Shown: in pieces, positions 15,915 to 25,596 of the stretch
Layout of the letters: the number at the start of each line of letters is the position of its first letter
Position numbering within the stretch: the stretch's first letter is position 1
Source of the DNA: Terriglobia bacterium
Lineage (GTDB): Bacteria; Acidobacteriota; Terriglobia; UBA7540
DNA length: 64,000 bases
Direction: 5' to 3'
Assembly (NCBI GenBank): GCA_020072655.1
Contig: JAIQGH010000005.1
Span: forward strand, 1 to 64,000
Position numbers and translations under genes: made by a program
The notes under the pieces: generated by a model
Database searches by the model: none
What the model saw: only the letters and a program-made list of their open reading frames with translations
What the model was told of the DNA's origin: nothing

Positions 15915-17795
15915 TCAGGGGCCGCCCTCTTTTGCCCGCTCCAACGCCTCACGGCCGATAGCATCCTCGGGGAAAAGGGTCACATAGCGTTTCAGAGCGT
16001 CCCGCGCATGTTCGACGCGATCCAGGGCCATATAACGCAACACCAGCGCCTGCTGGATCTCCGGCGAGAACGGCCAAGCGGCGACGCCCTGCTCCAGGAC
16101 TTTGGCGGACTCTTCGATCTGGCCGATCTTCGCCAGCGCCTCGCTGAGGTCGAGGTACGTAGTGTCGTAATCCGCGCCTTTTTCGAGCGCACGGGTCAGG
16201 TATTGTACCGCCTTCGCATTGTCCCCATCAGACAGAGCTTTGCGCCCCAGCGAGACCAGCACAAGGGGTTCATCGGGTGCGGACTTCCGAAGTTCCTCCA
16301 AGAGCTCGAGGTAATATCGGGCCATGCCAGGCCTCTTGGCGAGCATGGCTTCGTTGTATGCCAGAAGCTTGACGACAGGGGGAATCGGTTGGGTCGCATC
16401 TTCTGCTCGCCGGTCGATGCACACCAAGCCCGGCAGGTCCGGGTCGCTCTGTTCGAAGGCGTAGTCGGGGTACGGCTGCCCCACCCGACGCACGATGCGA
16501 TGGTTCGTATCATCGGAGTGCGGGATGCCTGCCACCCCCTTCCGCGGCATGTGGCAGCCAACGCAGTCATTCGCCGGTTCCTGCCGCGAACGCTCCAGGA
16601 GGGAAAGTTTGCAGCTCTCGTTGGTGTGGCAGGTGAAACACCTCGCGCGGTAATAAGCCACTTTGTTCCCCGCGTTGGGGGGATCGTGGATGATATGGCA
16701 GGTGATACAGGTGAGCCGGCCCCGGCTATCATGAAAGCACCGGCTCATGGCCATCAAAGAGTGCTTGAACCACATCGGGGTGGAGACCGTCCCTTTGGCC
16801 GGAGGAAGTGATTCCAGGCGCTCCAACTCTGCGCGTTGATCGCTCGTTATGGGAACCTTGAACAAAGCTACCGTCTCGTAAAGGGGTGTCCCTGGCCGAA
16901 AATCCAATTCGGTTTTGCCGGGCTGCAAAACGCGCGCCGCCCAGCCCTCGTGGCACTTCAAGCAGATGTCATCCGCCAGGCGAGGCGAAAGCCTTGCCGG
17001 GTTGACAATAGTGGGATCCAACTTGCCGTGCCGCCCCTTGGGATGCTTGCCCAGTTCCTGGAGGTGCAGTTGACCGGGGCCGTGACAGACCTCACAACCG
17101 ATGCCAAATTCCATGAACCGGAAGGGAGGGTCGCGGTACACTCCCGCCCGGTTCGGCACCACCTCCGGCTGTCCATTGTGACAATAAGGGCAGAGCGAGA
17201 TGGGCCGGCTAAATGGATGGGGGGCGCCCTCGTAGCCCGGGGCGAGGTCCCACCGGCTCGGTCGCAAATAGTAAGAGACCGGAGCCTGGAAAAGGTACTG
17301 ACCCCAACGCATCACAAAGATGTTGCCGGTCAGGTGTCCCCCGATCCGATAGTCAAGCTTGTGCGCAGAGGAGAAGATTCGGTTGCCGCTCGCGTCCAGT
17401 TGGTATTGGGTTTGATAAAGGTCGGAGCCGGTTTGGGTCACCTCATAGTAGCGATCGGCCTTCTGGTCATAGACCGTGACGCGATGGGGGGCTTTGGCGA
17501 GTTCGGAGGGGACGTTGGCGGGGCCCATGGAACTGCCGTGCGGTGTTTGATAATAGCCGCGGCAGAGTTCCTCGTGGCAGCCCGCGCCCTCACACGACTT
17601 CGAGCCCGTAAAAGCTACTCCCGGGGCCGCGTTTCGGTACTTGGCAGCCCTCTGCTTCGAACCCCAGGCGAGCGCTGAGACCCCCAGTGCCAAAAGGATG
17701 AGGCCCTGCAGCGGAATCTTCACCACGGCCGCAGAGGGACCCCGTGAAGTCACGTGGCAGATGAACCATCGGACTCTCTGCCCAAGAGAACTCAT
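15915..17795 (-). CDS. multiheme cytochrome c with C-terminal TPR domain
   Basis: From ATG 17795 the product has 626 residues. One N-terminal hydrophobic segment (about 28-45) serves as signal/anchor. Seven c-type heme motifs follow: an unusual CX4CH (CEGAGCH, 68-74), then CPYCH (202), CEVCH (234), CLKCH (278), CITCH (363), CFTCH (386) and CVGCH (411). Residues from about 490 form TPR-like helical repeats. This layout is like the cytochrome c554/NrfA-related TPR-multiheme proteins of Acidobacteria and related phyla, thought to be extracytoplasmic electron carriers or reductases; the acceptor is unknown. ATG 17795 overlaps the stop of the upstream small gene in ATGA. The frame is open upstream to 18215 but that part is non-coding in character. 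Confidence 0.85.
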   Translation of the reverse strand: MSSLGQRVRWFICHVTSRGPSAAVVKIPLQGLILLALGVSALAWGSKQRAAKYRNAAPGVAFTGSKSCEGAGCHEELCRGYYQTPHGSSMGPANVPSELAKAPHRVTVYDQKADRYYEVTQTGSDLYQTQYQLDASGNRIFSSAHKLDYRIGGHLTGNIFVMRWGQYLFQAPVSYYLRPSRWDLAPGYEGAPHPFSRPISLCPYCHNGQPEVVPNRAGVYRDPPFRFMEFGIGCEVCHGPGQLHLQELGKHPKGRHGKLDPTIVNPARLSPRLADDICLKCHEGWAARVLQPGKTELDFRPGTPLYETVALFKVPITSDQRAELERLESLPPAKGTVSTPMWFKHSLMAMSRCFHDSRGRLTCITCHIIHDPPNAGNKVAYYRARCFTCHTNESCKLSLLERSRQEPANDCVGCHMPRKGVAGIPHSDDTNHRIVRRVGQPYPDYAFEQSDPDLPGLVCIDRRAEDATQPIPPVVKLLAYNEAMLAKRPGMARYYLELLEELRKSAPDEPLVLVSLGRKALSDGDNAKAVQYLTRALEKGADYDTTYLDLSEALAKIGQIEESAKVLEQGVAAWPFSPEIQQALVLRYMALDRVEHARDALKRYVTLFPEDAIGREALERAKEGGP

Positions 17796-18085
17796 GATGA
17801 CAGGTCGGCAAGAGTATACCGGCCTCGCACTCGTTTCAACCGAGATCCAGACTTCCGAATCCCGAACACTCCGGCCACATCCCGCCGCGAGAAACCCCAC
17901 GACTCCGCCGGACGTGAGCTGGCTCGCACGGGGACTGGGTGCAACTTCGCGTAGGGTGGCTCGTCGAGGCAGATGACGCCCCGGTGTCGCCAGCCGTCGT
18001 CGCCCAAGGCCGGCCCCACCCAAACAGACATTAGGAAAGCACAGGTGGGCAGTAGTGCAAATCCAATGCGGGACGCGCGTTTCAT
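17792..18085 (-). CDS. small secreted hypothetical protein coupled to the cytochrome gene
   Basis: The 97-residue ORF begins with a good Sec signal peptide (MKRASRIGFALLPTCAFLMSVWVGPALG) and is preceded by GAGGCGG 6 bases before ATG 18085. Its stop overlaps the cytochrome start by four bases (ATGA), the usual sign of translational coupling. The mature part is short, rich in Arg/Ser and has one Cys; no domain was recognised. Alternatively it could be the remnant 5' end of a longer cytochrome gene after a frameshift, since the signal peptide would suit the cytochrome well. Confidence 0.45.
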   Translation of the reverse strand: MKRASRIGFALLPTCAFLMSVWVGPALGDDGWRHRGVICLDEPPYAKLHPVPVRASSRPAESWGFSRRDVAGVFGIRKSGSRLKRVRGRYTLADLSS

Positions 18086-18292
18086 AAAAGCCGCCTCGAG
18101 TTGCCGCTCGGGGGCGACAGCATAATCTCGCCTTGGACGGTCGCCGATCCCCCGCGAACGTATCAGAAGCCCCGCGCCTTCGCGCTAAACGCGGCGATGA
18201 TCGGTCCGAGACCACTTCGCGCTCTTGCGATTTCCACGCCCGAAGCTTGCCACGAGCGTCTCACCCTCACGCGAGCTTCTCGGCGCCCCGTT

Positions 18293-20095
18293 TCAGCGGA
18301 TGTTCGCGCGTTCTCTGGCCTTGCGAATGACCGCCGCCATCAGGTCGCGATATCGGTCGAAGGTATCATCCACCACGTTGAGAGTCGGAATCTGGAATTC
18401 ATTGAGCGAGAGAGTGGCGGTGTCGAAGCGCTGGAAGCCGAACTCGTGAACTCCCGTACTGCCGCGCCCGGGCGCGGGATGGCTCAAGTGCTGGAACGCG
18501 CGCGCGTACTTCTTGAAACCATCAGGATACGCCCGTTGAGTGAAGACGTGATAGAGGGGAATCACGGAGAGCAGCGCGTCGTAGGACATCTCCCCGCAGG
18601 CGACCACTCGCGGGTCGCGGGCGCGTAGGTCGGCCACCAAGCGGCGCGTGCCTTCGTGCATGTCCGCCTTGGTGTTGTCCATCCAGCCGCCCACGATGTC
18701 CAGAAAGTACGCGTCCACTCGGTACTTCTCGATGATATCGGCGATGCGGCCGGTCAGCCATTCGCGCCAGGAGTCGACGCCCAGATTCATATAGGAAATC
18801 CCGCCGTCCTGGTGGCGGTCGTTGTCCCAATCAACGTAGTTGAGGTCGAAGCGATCGCCGTCAATCTGCGCCGTCGCGGCGTCGGCGACGTGCGCATAGA
18901 TGGCGTGCCGCTGATGGGCGGCGTTGGCGCCGAACATCGGCATCAGCTTGAACCCCAGGCTTTGCCCTTTCTGGATGAGGGCGCGAAACCCCGCTTCCCC
19001 TCCCATGCGCTCGTCGGGCTGGTAAAGCGGATAGTTCCAGTAATAGCGGCCATCCCAGGCGGCGATGAAAGCGAGCACGCGCGAGGCAGGGATCTGGGTG
19101 GCAACCCACTCCAGGATTTTGGCCATCCGCGCGTAGTCGTTGAAGATGTATCCCGTCCAGGCCATACCGTGCAGGGTCACAGCGAGGGCCGTCTCGCGCA
19201 GCCACGCGGGCACGTCCTCGCGCGTTTCCCAGGCGGGAAGCCGAAAGGCGCGTTCCAGATGCTCGTAGTGGGGCCGCGCCGCTTCGGCAATGGTCGATGC
19301 CTTGCCCACCCGCCACACCGGGGACTCGAGCCGGCGCTCGTTGAGCCAGCCTTCCTTTTCGAACACGAGCTCCACCCGGTAAGTCTTCTCCCCGGGCTGG
19401 AAGTAGAAGCGCTTGGCGCGCACCTTGTCATCGAGGCACGACAAGAAAAAGAAATCCCGATCGCCGCTCTGGATGATGGCCAGGGGGGTTTCCATGCTCC
19501 AGGCCTCGTTAGGGCCGAACAGGCCGCCCGCGGCAAAGGGATAGCCGAGCAGCACCTCGTCGTCTTTCGGATCAATGAAATCCCCCGCGGAGTTTGAGAG
19601 CTTGCCACGCGGCACGCCGCGTAGGACGGTGGCCAGCGACTTGATCCGCTGGGGGGCCTCGGCGCTGGCGCTCCACTCGATGTAGGAGCCGTTCTTGCGC
19701 AGCCGCGCCGTCAATTGCCCGGGAGCCTTCTCCTGCCCGCCCGCCCACACGAGCTGAGAGCAGCGAACCTCCAGCGCGCCGCCTTTCTCCTCGACCGTTA
19801 TCTCCTCGCGGTCGAGGCCGTAGGCGTTTTCATACGTGTAGATACGAAACCCGAACCGCAGGCCCTCGAACTCCACCGAAGGCTCGGGAAAATCGTAGCT
19901 GAACTTCATGAAGGCGCGGCCGGGCGTGGAAATCAGGACTTCGCTCGTGGAGGTCAATGGGAGGATTTGGCTTGCCGGTGCGTGAGGACGTGCGGCGGGA
20001 GCCGTCAGGGGGGAACTGCCGCGCGCGCCCGCCGGGAGGATCATCGCGGCGCCGGCGTTCTTAAGCAACTCGCGTCGAGAAATTCTCTTGATCAA
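18293..20095 (-). CDS. Tat-exported putative glycoside hydrolase (TIM-barrel, DUF6259-like)
   Basis: The 600-residue protein starts with a twin-arginine signal (ISRRELLKNAGAAMILPAG). A beta-rich N-terminal region is followed from about 300 on by a (beta/alpha)8-like region with acidic strand ends: NYPLYQPDERMGGEAGF, DLNYVDWDNDRH, VDAYFLDIVGGWMDN and ACGEMSYDAL. These are the kind of Asp/Glu positions that serve as nucleophile and acid/base in clan-D-like glycosidases. Exact family and substrate are uncertain. Its position next to a TonB-dependent receptor suggests a role in glycan or glycoside degradation outside the cytosol (inference). A terminator separates it from the receptor, so the two are separate transcripts. 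Confidence 0.65.
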   Translation of the reverse strand: MIKRISRRELLKNAGAAMILPAGARGSSPLTAPAARPHAPASQILPLTSTSEVLISTPGRAFMKFSYDFPEPSVEFEGLRFGFRIYTYENAYGLDREEITVEEKGGALEVRCSQLVWAGGQEKAPGQLTARLRKNGSYIEWSASAEAPQRIKSLATVLRGVPRGKLSNSAGDFIDPKDDEVLLGYPFAAGGLFGPNEAWSMETPLAIIQSGDRDFFFLSCLDDKVRAKRFYFQPGEKTYRVELVFEKEGWLNERRLESPVWRVGKASTIAEAARPHYEHLERAFRLPAWETREDVPAWLRETALAVTLHGMAWTGYIFNDYARMAKILEWVATQIPASRVLAFIAAWDGRYYWNYPLYQPDERMGGEAGFRALIQKGQSLGFKLMPMFGANAAHQRHAIYAHVADAATAQIDGDRFDLNYVDWDNDRHQDGGISYMNLGVDSWREWLTGRIADIIEKYRVDAYFLDIVGGWMDNTKADMHEGTRRLVADLRARDPRVVACGEMSYDALLSVIPLYHVFTQRAYPDGFKKYARAFQHLSHPAPGRGSTGVHEFGFQRFDTATLSLNEFQIPTLNVVDDTFDRYRDLMAAVIRKARERANIR

Positions 20096-20236
20096 TTCGG
20101 TTCACCTATCAGATTCGATTGAGCCCCGGGTGGAGCGTTGCGTCGGCGCTGAAATCCCGCCTGCGTCCAAGGCGCGTACGCGAGAATCCCCCATAGCCCA
20201 CAGGCCAGCTCTGCTGCGAGGGATTCACTCGGGCAG

Positions 20237-20278
20237 AAGAAAACCCCAGCACCCGGGATTTCCAGGTGCTGGGGTTCG
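20237..20278 (-). terminator. intrinsic terminator downstream of the TonB-dependent receptor
   Basis: A perfect 10-bp stem CCCCAGCACC (20244-20253) / GGTGCTGGGG (20265-20274), extended by two A-T pairs, has an 11-base loop. Read on the minus strand it is followed by TTTTCTT. It lies 17 bases after the receptor stop codon. Confidence 0.9.
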
Positions 20279-20294
20279 GTCATGTTGGCGGGCT

Positions 20295-23200
20295 TCAGAA
20301 AATGAGCTTGAGCCCGAACTGGATGTTTCTTGCCGGGAAAACACTCGTGGACCGGCCGAAGGTTCCGGACGTCAAGCTCCCATCCGGGTTCTGCAGGTTC
20401 ACGCGGTTGAACAGGTTGAAGAACTCGGCCCGGAACTGGATCTTCGCAGCCTCGTCTTTCCAGAGCCACGGAATATTCGTGTTCTTGACAAGGTTGAAGT
20501 CCGTGTTTGCATAGCCTGGACCAATGTACGTGTTGCGACTGAGGTTTCCTTCTTGACCCAGGCTAGGCGCTGGAAAATCGGACGCCTTGAAGATGCCACT
20601 CAGGAAGTCTTGTTTGGATCCGGTCTTGAAGGTCCCGAACGCGGGCTCCATGGGGAAGTCGTAGTTAAATCCGTCCGCGTTGTAATCGCAGCCGCTGGCG
20701 AAATTGTTCGTACAACGGACGGTGTAAGGAAGGCCTTTCTGTAGGATCACGACGGCGCCGGCCTGCCAGCCGCCACCCAGCTTGCCCACGAACCCAGTCC
20801 TCTTCGGACCAGGGATATCGTACACGAAGCTGGCGGCGATCTTATGCCGGACGTCGAAGTCGGAAAGGCCGTAGTTTAGCGCCAGGTTGGACATATCCAC
20901 CACGTTCAAGCCTGTGCCAAAACTGCTGGCGGTATCATGGGCCTTGCCAACCGTGTAAGCTGCCTGGAAATCCAGGCCACGGCTGAATCGCTTTTTCACA
21001 GTGAGGTTAGCACCGTGATAGTATGACTTGCCATTGGACTGGCCGTAATCGATGCTGGCGAAGCTCGGATTCAGCCGATCCAATGTGCCGTCGAGCAGGT
21101 CGCCGTCGAAACGGTTGACGTCATAGCCTTGGTACAGCTTGCGGCCACTCGAACCGACGTAATTGCCCTCCACCGTCCAGTTGTTGGTAAATGCGTACTG
21201 CAGACCAACGAACCAGTTCTCAGAATACTGAGTGCGGAGGTTCGGATTCCACGGTGAGATACCGGACTTCGCCCCAATCAAGCCCCCGTGGGAGTCCAGC
21301 CCGAATGTGATGCCGGTCATCGGCGGGTATCCGTAGGGTGCAGAGGTCGACGTGCCCAAGCCGAAAACGGGTTGCGGCCCAGCGGGCACGTTCTTGCTGG
21401 CCTGGATGATCCCGAATACCGGGAGCTGGGTACAGCAGTCGTGGAAGAACTGGCCGGCGGCCCGGTCGTAAAAGATCCCCGCACCCGCCCGGACCGACAT
21501 CTTGCCTTTGCCGGTGGGGTCCCAGGCAATGCCTAGACGCGGAGCAAAGTTGTTTAAGTCCTTGCTGGCCAGTGGGCTCGCCTGGATGATCGAGGCATTC
21601 GAAATCATCGAGTTCCAGTCGCTGCCGCTTCCGAGCACCAGGCGCGAGAAGAGGCTCTTGGGTTTGTGTTGCTCGTACGGGATGAAGAAGTACTCCCAGC
21701 GGAGTCCTAGGGTTATGGTTAGGTTAGATTTTGCCTTCCATTCGTCCTGGGCGAAGAATCCCAAGCGCTGAAAGACCGGGAGGAAGCTCGGCCCGTATTG
21801 CTTGCCGGTCTTCGGATCGAACCCGTAGTTACTCTCCGAGAAGGGATCGTCAAGAGCAAGATCGTACATGTTGTTGAAACCGTAAAAGTAGCGGGTCCAC
21901 TCCGGGCCGAAAGCAACGCCGCTTCCCCAGCCATCGTCATGCCCGAAGTTTCCGCCGAATTTGAAGGCGTGCCTTCCCCGGTTCCAGCTCAGGACATTCC
22001 GCCACTCGCCGTTGGTCTGCAAGAACGTCGGGCCGCTGAATCCCATCCCGTACGAGGTGATCCCGGGAACGTTGACCTGCGGAATAGTGGGGTGAGCTAC
22101 CGACACATCCACATCTCCGCGCACCCGAGTCATCGTCACCCCCCCTTCGTAAAGCAGCGAGGGCGAGAAGAGGTGCGTATAGTTGATATTGAGGTAATCG
22201 GAGTACTCCGGCTCCGGCATCGTGAATGCCGGGTAGATCGAGGTTGAGAAGGTTGCTTGCCGGCTCGTCCGGTACCAGTTGCCGTAGAGGCGGTCCTTGC
22301 CGTTGGCCCAGTTCTGATCCAGCCGGATGTTCCACTGCAGCCCGTTGCGCGGAATCGTCTGGCTGGATGAGATGTCCTGCGCGACCGGGAAGTTGCACGG
22401 CAGTGTCCCGATGGGGGTGGAGATCGGCGTGCTGCCGGTGCAAGTGCTTTTGGACACACCCCCGATGGTGGTGTTAACGTTCCCCCGGTCCCCCACGGGC
22501 AGGAAGCTCTTCATGATGAAGGTGGAGATGTTATTGGGGTAGTTCGTCGTCATGTAATTGATGAAATCCGGCGTCAGCACGCTGGCGAAGGAGGTTGAGC
22601 CCGCACCCGACCGCAAGAAATCCATCGAACCGAAGAAGAATGTGCGGTCCTTCCGGATGGGCCCGCCCAAGCTCCAGTTGCCTTCATTCCGGCGAAAGAC
22701 GGGAATCTTGTCTTTCGAGCCGTCGTAGCGCTGGATGGTTTGATGCTGGAAAATGTTGCCGGCCGTCAGGCGATTGCCGGTATAGTAATAGCCGACGGTG
22801 CCGTGCACGTCATTGCTCCCCGACTTGGTGACCACGTTGGTCACGGATGAGGAGTTGCGTCCGTATTCGGCCGAGAAGTTGTTAACCGCCACGCGCAGCT
22901 CCTGGACTGAATCGGCGTTGGGATTGATGTTGACGACGCCCCCGCGCGGGCTGCCATTGGCGCTCGCCGAATCGATCAGATAGCTGTTCGATTCCGGACG
23001 CTGGCCATTGGCCTGGATGCTGACGCCGTACTCGGCGTTGAAGATATCGGCCGTAGCCTGCGCGTAAGCTTGACCGCCGCCCGAAGGCAAACCAATGATG
23101 CCCGCCGTCAGAACGACGAGGGAATAGAAGTTCCTGGCGACCAGGGGCAGGTTCTCCACGCGCGATTCGTTGATTTGCGAGGAGACCCGGGCCTCGGAGG

Positions 23201-23591
23201 TCTCGATAGCGGGCGGAGCCGCACTAACCGTGACTTCCGTCGCGGTGGTGCCCAGTTCCAGGGTGACATTGACCGACTTAGTCTCGTTGCCCTGCAACCG
23301 GATATTTTCTTGAACGGTGGTCTTGAATCCCGGCGCAGTTATAGTAATCGTGAACAAGTGAGCGGGGAGCGAAGGAATACGGTAGTTCCCCGCCGAGCTT
23401 GTTTGTACCGTTCGCGTGACACCCGTTCCCACGTCCTTAGCCGTCACTGTGGCGTTGGGCACCACGGCACCCGAGGGGTCGGTCACCGTTCCCTCGATGG
23501 CGCTTTCGAACTGTGCCCAGGCGCTCAGGGAAGTGAAGACCAGGAGAAGCAACAGGCCTGCGAGCCCAAAGAAGGCTCTTCGTATACTCAT
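20295..23591 (-). CDS. TonB-dependent receptor with carboxypeptidase-regulatory-like N-terminal domain (Oar-like)
   Basis: From ATG 23591 (GAGAGGAGG upstream) the protein has 1,098 residues. A Sec signal peptide ending at ...SAWA is followed by a CarboxypepD_reg-like domain (IEGTVTDPSGAVVPNATVTAKDVGTG), a plug region (VENLPLVARNFYSLVVLTAG) and a very long beta-barrel ending in aromatic residues (NIQFGLKLIF), the outer-membrane insertion signal. It belongs to the expanded Oar-like receptor family common in Acidobacteriota; ligands are generally unknown but often carbohydrate or peptide. No TonB/ExbBD is nearby. Two perfect dyads lie in the long upstream region and it ends in a strong terminator, consistent with single-gene, regulated transcription. 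Confidence 0.93.
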   Translation of the reverse strand: MSIRRAFFGLAGLLLLLVFTSLSAWAQFESAIEGTVTDPSGAVVPNATVTAKDVGTGVTRTVQTSSAGNYRIPSLPAHLFTITITAPGFKTTVQENIRLQGNETKSVNVTLELGTTATEVTVSAAPPAIETSEARVSSQINESRVENLPLVARNFYSLVVLTAGIIGLPSGGGQAYAQATADIFNAEYGVSIQANGQRPESNSYLIDSASANGSPRGGVVNINPNADSVQELRVAVNNFSAEYGRNSSSVTNVVTKSGSNDVHGTVGYYYTGNRLTAGNIFQHQTIQRYDGSKDKIPVFRRNEGNWSLGGPIRKDRTFFFGSMDFLRSGAGSTSFASVLTPDFINYMTTNYPNNISTFIMKSFLPVGDRGNVNTTIGGVSKSTCTGSTPISTPIGTLPCNFPVAQDISSSQTIPRNGLQWNIRLDQNWANGKDRLYGNWYRTSRQATFSTSIYPAFTMPEPEYSDYLNINYTHLFSPSLLYEGGVTMTRVRGDVDVSVAHPTIPQVNVPGITSYGMGFSGPTFLQTNGEWRNVLSWNRGRHAFKFGGNFGHDDGWGSGVAFGPEWTRYFYGFNNMYDLALDDPFSESNYGFDPKTGKQYGPSFLPVFQRLGFFAQDEWKAKSNLTITLGLRWEYFFIPYEQHKPKSLFSRLVLGSGSDWNSMISNASIIQASPLASKDLNNFAPRLGIAWDPTGKGKMSVRAGAGIFYDRAAGQFFHDCCTQLPVFGIIQASKNVPAGPQPVFGLGTSTSAPYGYPPMTGITFGLDSHGGLIGAKSGISPWNPNLRTQYSENWFVGLQYAFTNNWTVEGNYVGSSGRKLYQGYDVNRFDGDLLDGTLDRLNPSFASIDYGQSNGKSYYHGANLTVKKRFSRGLDFQAAYTVGKAHDTASSFGTGLNVVDMSNLALNYGLSDFDVRHKIAASFVYDIPGPKRTGFVGKLGGGWQAGAVVILQKGLPYTVRCTNNFASGCDYNADGFNYDFPMEPAFGTFKTGSKQDFLSGIFKASDFPAPSLGQEGNLSRNTYIGPGYANTDFNLVKNTNIPWLWKDEAAKIQFRAEFFNLFNRVNLQNPDGSLTSGTFGRSTSVFPARNIQFGLKLIF

Positions 23592-24294
23592 ATTAATTCC
23601 TCCTCTCAAAACTGCTTGGTGGGACGTTTTGAACCAGCCCGGGGGAAAAGGCAAGAACTGTTCCCGGCCCAGTCCGGCAGTGGAGTCATCTCGTCGTTGC
23701 ATAGCTACAACGATTCATCGTGACCGACAGTGCTAACTGTCGAGATCAACGTTTCGGTCGCGAGGAGTTACGACCCAACACGCAACGCCAAGATGTGAGG
23801 CCGGTCCTGGTGCGTTGCAGGACCGTCAACCGCGTAAGGAACTGCAAGAACCCGACGAATAGCAAACAAATTGAATTCGTTCAATACCTAAGTCCGGACC
23901 ACAGCCACCCGTGACACGTTAACCAAAAGTACGAGCACCCGTGAATACGCCACACACGCATTCTGTCGCCATTTCAGGATGGCGAAGGGCTCTGTAGGTT
24001 TCTTTTCGCACCCCCACGCCCCTCCTCAGGAGCGCTAGCCCTCTCCTTGGCGACGAAATACTACTCATCTAGCGACAACCTAGGGCCTTTCTTTGTCACT
24101 TGTCAAGGTATCATGCTGTTTGGTACAGTTAGGTCGGCCCGTCGTGGCGCAGCAATGCCGAAGTTTGGCTGTAACCGGCCATGGTGACGCGGGCGGGTCT
24201 GCGAGTGGCCACGTTAGGAGGTTCTGCTCAACGGCCTGCGGGACACAGGGCCGGGGAAGCGTAACGAACGGGCCGTGGCAGCGAGGTAACAGCC
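23592..24294. promoter_or_regulatory. divergent intergenic region with two perfect dyads
   Basis: This 703-base region separates the divergent TonB-dependent receptor and the membrane-anchored regulator-like gene, and no gene was found in it. It holds CGACAGT-GCTA-ACTGTCG (23725-23742, 7-bp arms) and ATTGAA-TTCG-TTCAAT (23870-23885, 6-bp arms), both suited to dimeric repressors. The GAGG ribosome binding site for the right-hand gene is near 24283. Promoters could not be assigned confidently. Confidence 0.45.
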
Positions 24295-25596
24295 ATGCAA
24301 GCAAGATCCGAGTCAGACCGGACAGTTAGTCCACAAAAAGAATCCTTACCCTTTGTCGAACCTCAGAAAGCGGCAATACTCCGTGAGCTGGAAGGAATCC
24401 TTAAGAGTCCCTCTTTTCGGACCAGCAAGCGATGTCAACAATTCCTTTCCTACGTGGTCCAGCACAGCCTGGAAGGGCACCCAGAACTCCTGAAAGAGCG
24501 AAGCATCGGAGCTGAACTCTTTCAGCGCCCCATTGGTTACGCCACCGGGGAAGACGGAGTGGTCCGCGTGCTGGCAAGCGAGGTGCGCAAGCGGCTGGCA
24601 CAACACTATCACGAGCGGGCGGGGTCGTCCCCGCTGCGTATTGAACTTCCGGTGGGGTCCTATGTGGCGGAGTTCCATAGCAACCCGGAAGTGCCTCCGA
24701 AGGATCTCGAAACACCCCGCCCGGCCGAGAATCGCAACAAGTTCCGCCTTCTAGCTGGGATAGCGCTCGCCCTCTGCCTTGTGCTGGGCTTGGTGGTTTT
24801 CGCAACCCGCACCCATTCCGGAAGGCCACCGGCATCGGCGCTCGACCAATTCTGGGCGCCCGTTTTTTCCACTTCGCAGCCCGTGCTGATCTGCTTGGCC
24901 AAGCCTGTGCTTTATCGGCCCTCACCGGACCTTTACCGCAGGTTCGCAAAGACGCACCCAGAGGCTTTCCAAACCGAAGTGGAGCGGTGGAACGCACCGC
25001 TCTCCCTGGATCCAAATGAGAAGCTGCTCTGGAGGGACATAATTCCCTTCCCGGAATTCGGTGTGGCCGTGGGGGACGCCCATGCGGCGGCACGGCTTTC
25101 CGCCCTGTTTGCACAGATCAACAAGCCCAGCCAAGTCAGGATCGGCAACAATTACTCGTTTGAAGACCTTCGCAACTCCCCCGCTGTGCTGGTAGGAGCC
25201 TTCAACAACCGATGGACGCTGCAGATGACGGCCAATTTGCACTTCGCGTTCTTGGAGCCCGACAGCCATGGGCCCTTCCGGATTCAGGAGCAGGGCCCCT
25301 CCGGAAGGATGTGGTTCCCTCGCTGGGCGAGCGCTGGCCTGGCCACCGAGGACTTCGGGATCGTCACCAGGTTGCTGGACTCCAAGACGGGTCAGTTGCT
25401 AATCGCCGCGGCGGGAGTCGCCGGCAACGGCACGCAAGCGGCGGGCGAGTTCCTTTCCTCCCCAGACCTTTTGGCGCAGTGCTTCCGGGCCGCTCCACCA
25501 GACTGGCAGAAGAAGAACCTTCAGGTGGTCATCGAGACCACCGTGACGGACACCGTCGCTGGCCCCCCTCGCGTCGTCGCCACCTACTTTTGGTAA
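24295..25596 (+). CDS. membrane-anchored protein with regulator-like N-terminal domain
   Basis: The 433-residue protein has a conserved N-terminal domain (about 22-128) with FRTSKRCQQFLSYVVQHSLEG, KERSIGAELFQRPIGYATGEDGVVRVLASEVRKRLAQHY and IELPVGSYVAEF. This domain is frequent in Acidobacteria, often fused to adenylate-cyclase- or TPR-type outputs, and looks like a DNA- or ligand-binding helical domain. A single membrane helix lies at about 151-170, followed by an extracytoplasmic domain of about 260 residues with no recognised family. By layout it resembles ToxR-like one-component membrane regulators (inference). It is divergent from the TonB-dependent receptor and may sense something for it. 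Confidence 0.6.
   Translation: MQARSESDRTVSPQKESLPFVEPQKAAILRELEGILKSPSFRTSKRCQQFLSYVVQHSLEGHPELLKERSIGAELFQRPIGYATGEDGVVRVLASEVRKRLAQHYHERAGSSPLRIELPVGSYVAEFHSNPEVPPKDLETPRPAENRNKFRLLAGIALALCLVLGLVVFATRTHSGRPPASALDQFWAPVFSTSQPVLICLAKPVLYRPSPDLYRRFAKTHPEAFQTEVERWNAPLSLDPNEKLLWRDIIPFPEFGVAVGDAHAAARLSALFAQINKPSQVRIGNNYSFEDLRNSPAVLVGAFNNRWTLQMTANLHFAFLEPDSHGPFRIQEQGPSGRMWFPRWASAGLATEDFGIVTRLLDSKTGQLLIAAAGVAGNGTQAAGEFLSSPDLLAQCFRAAPPDWQKKNLQVVIETTVTDTVAGPPRVVATYFW

Noticed and set aside
17796-18215. N-terminal extension of the multiheme cytochrome to 766 residues
   Set aside because: The extension overlaps a better signal-peptide ORF in another frame and has no ribosome binding site or conserved pattern.
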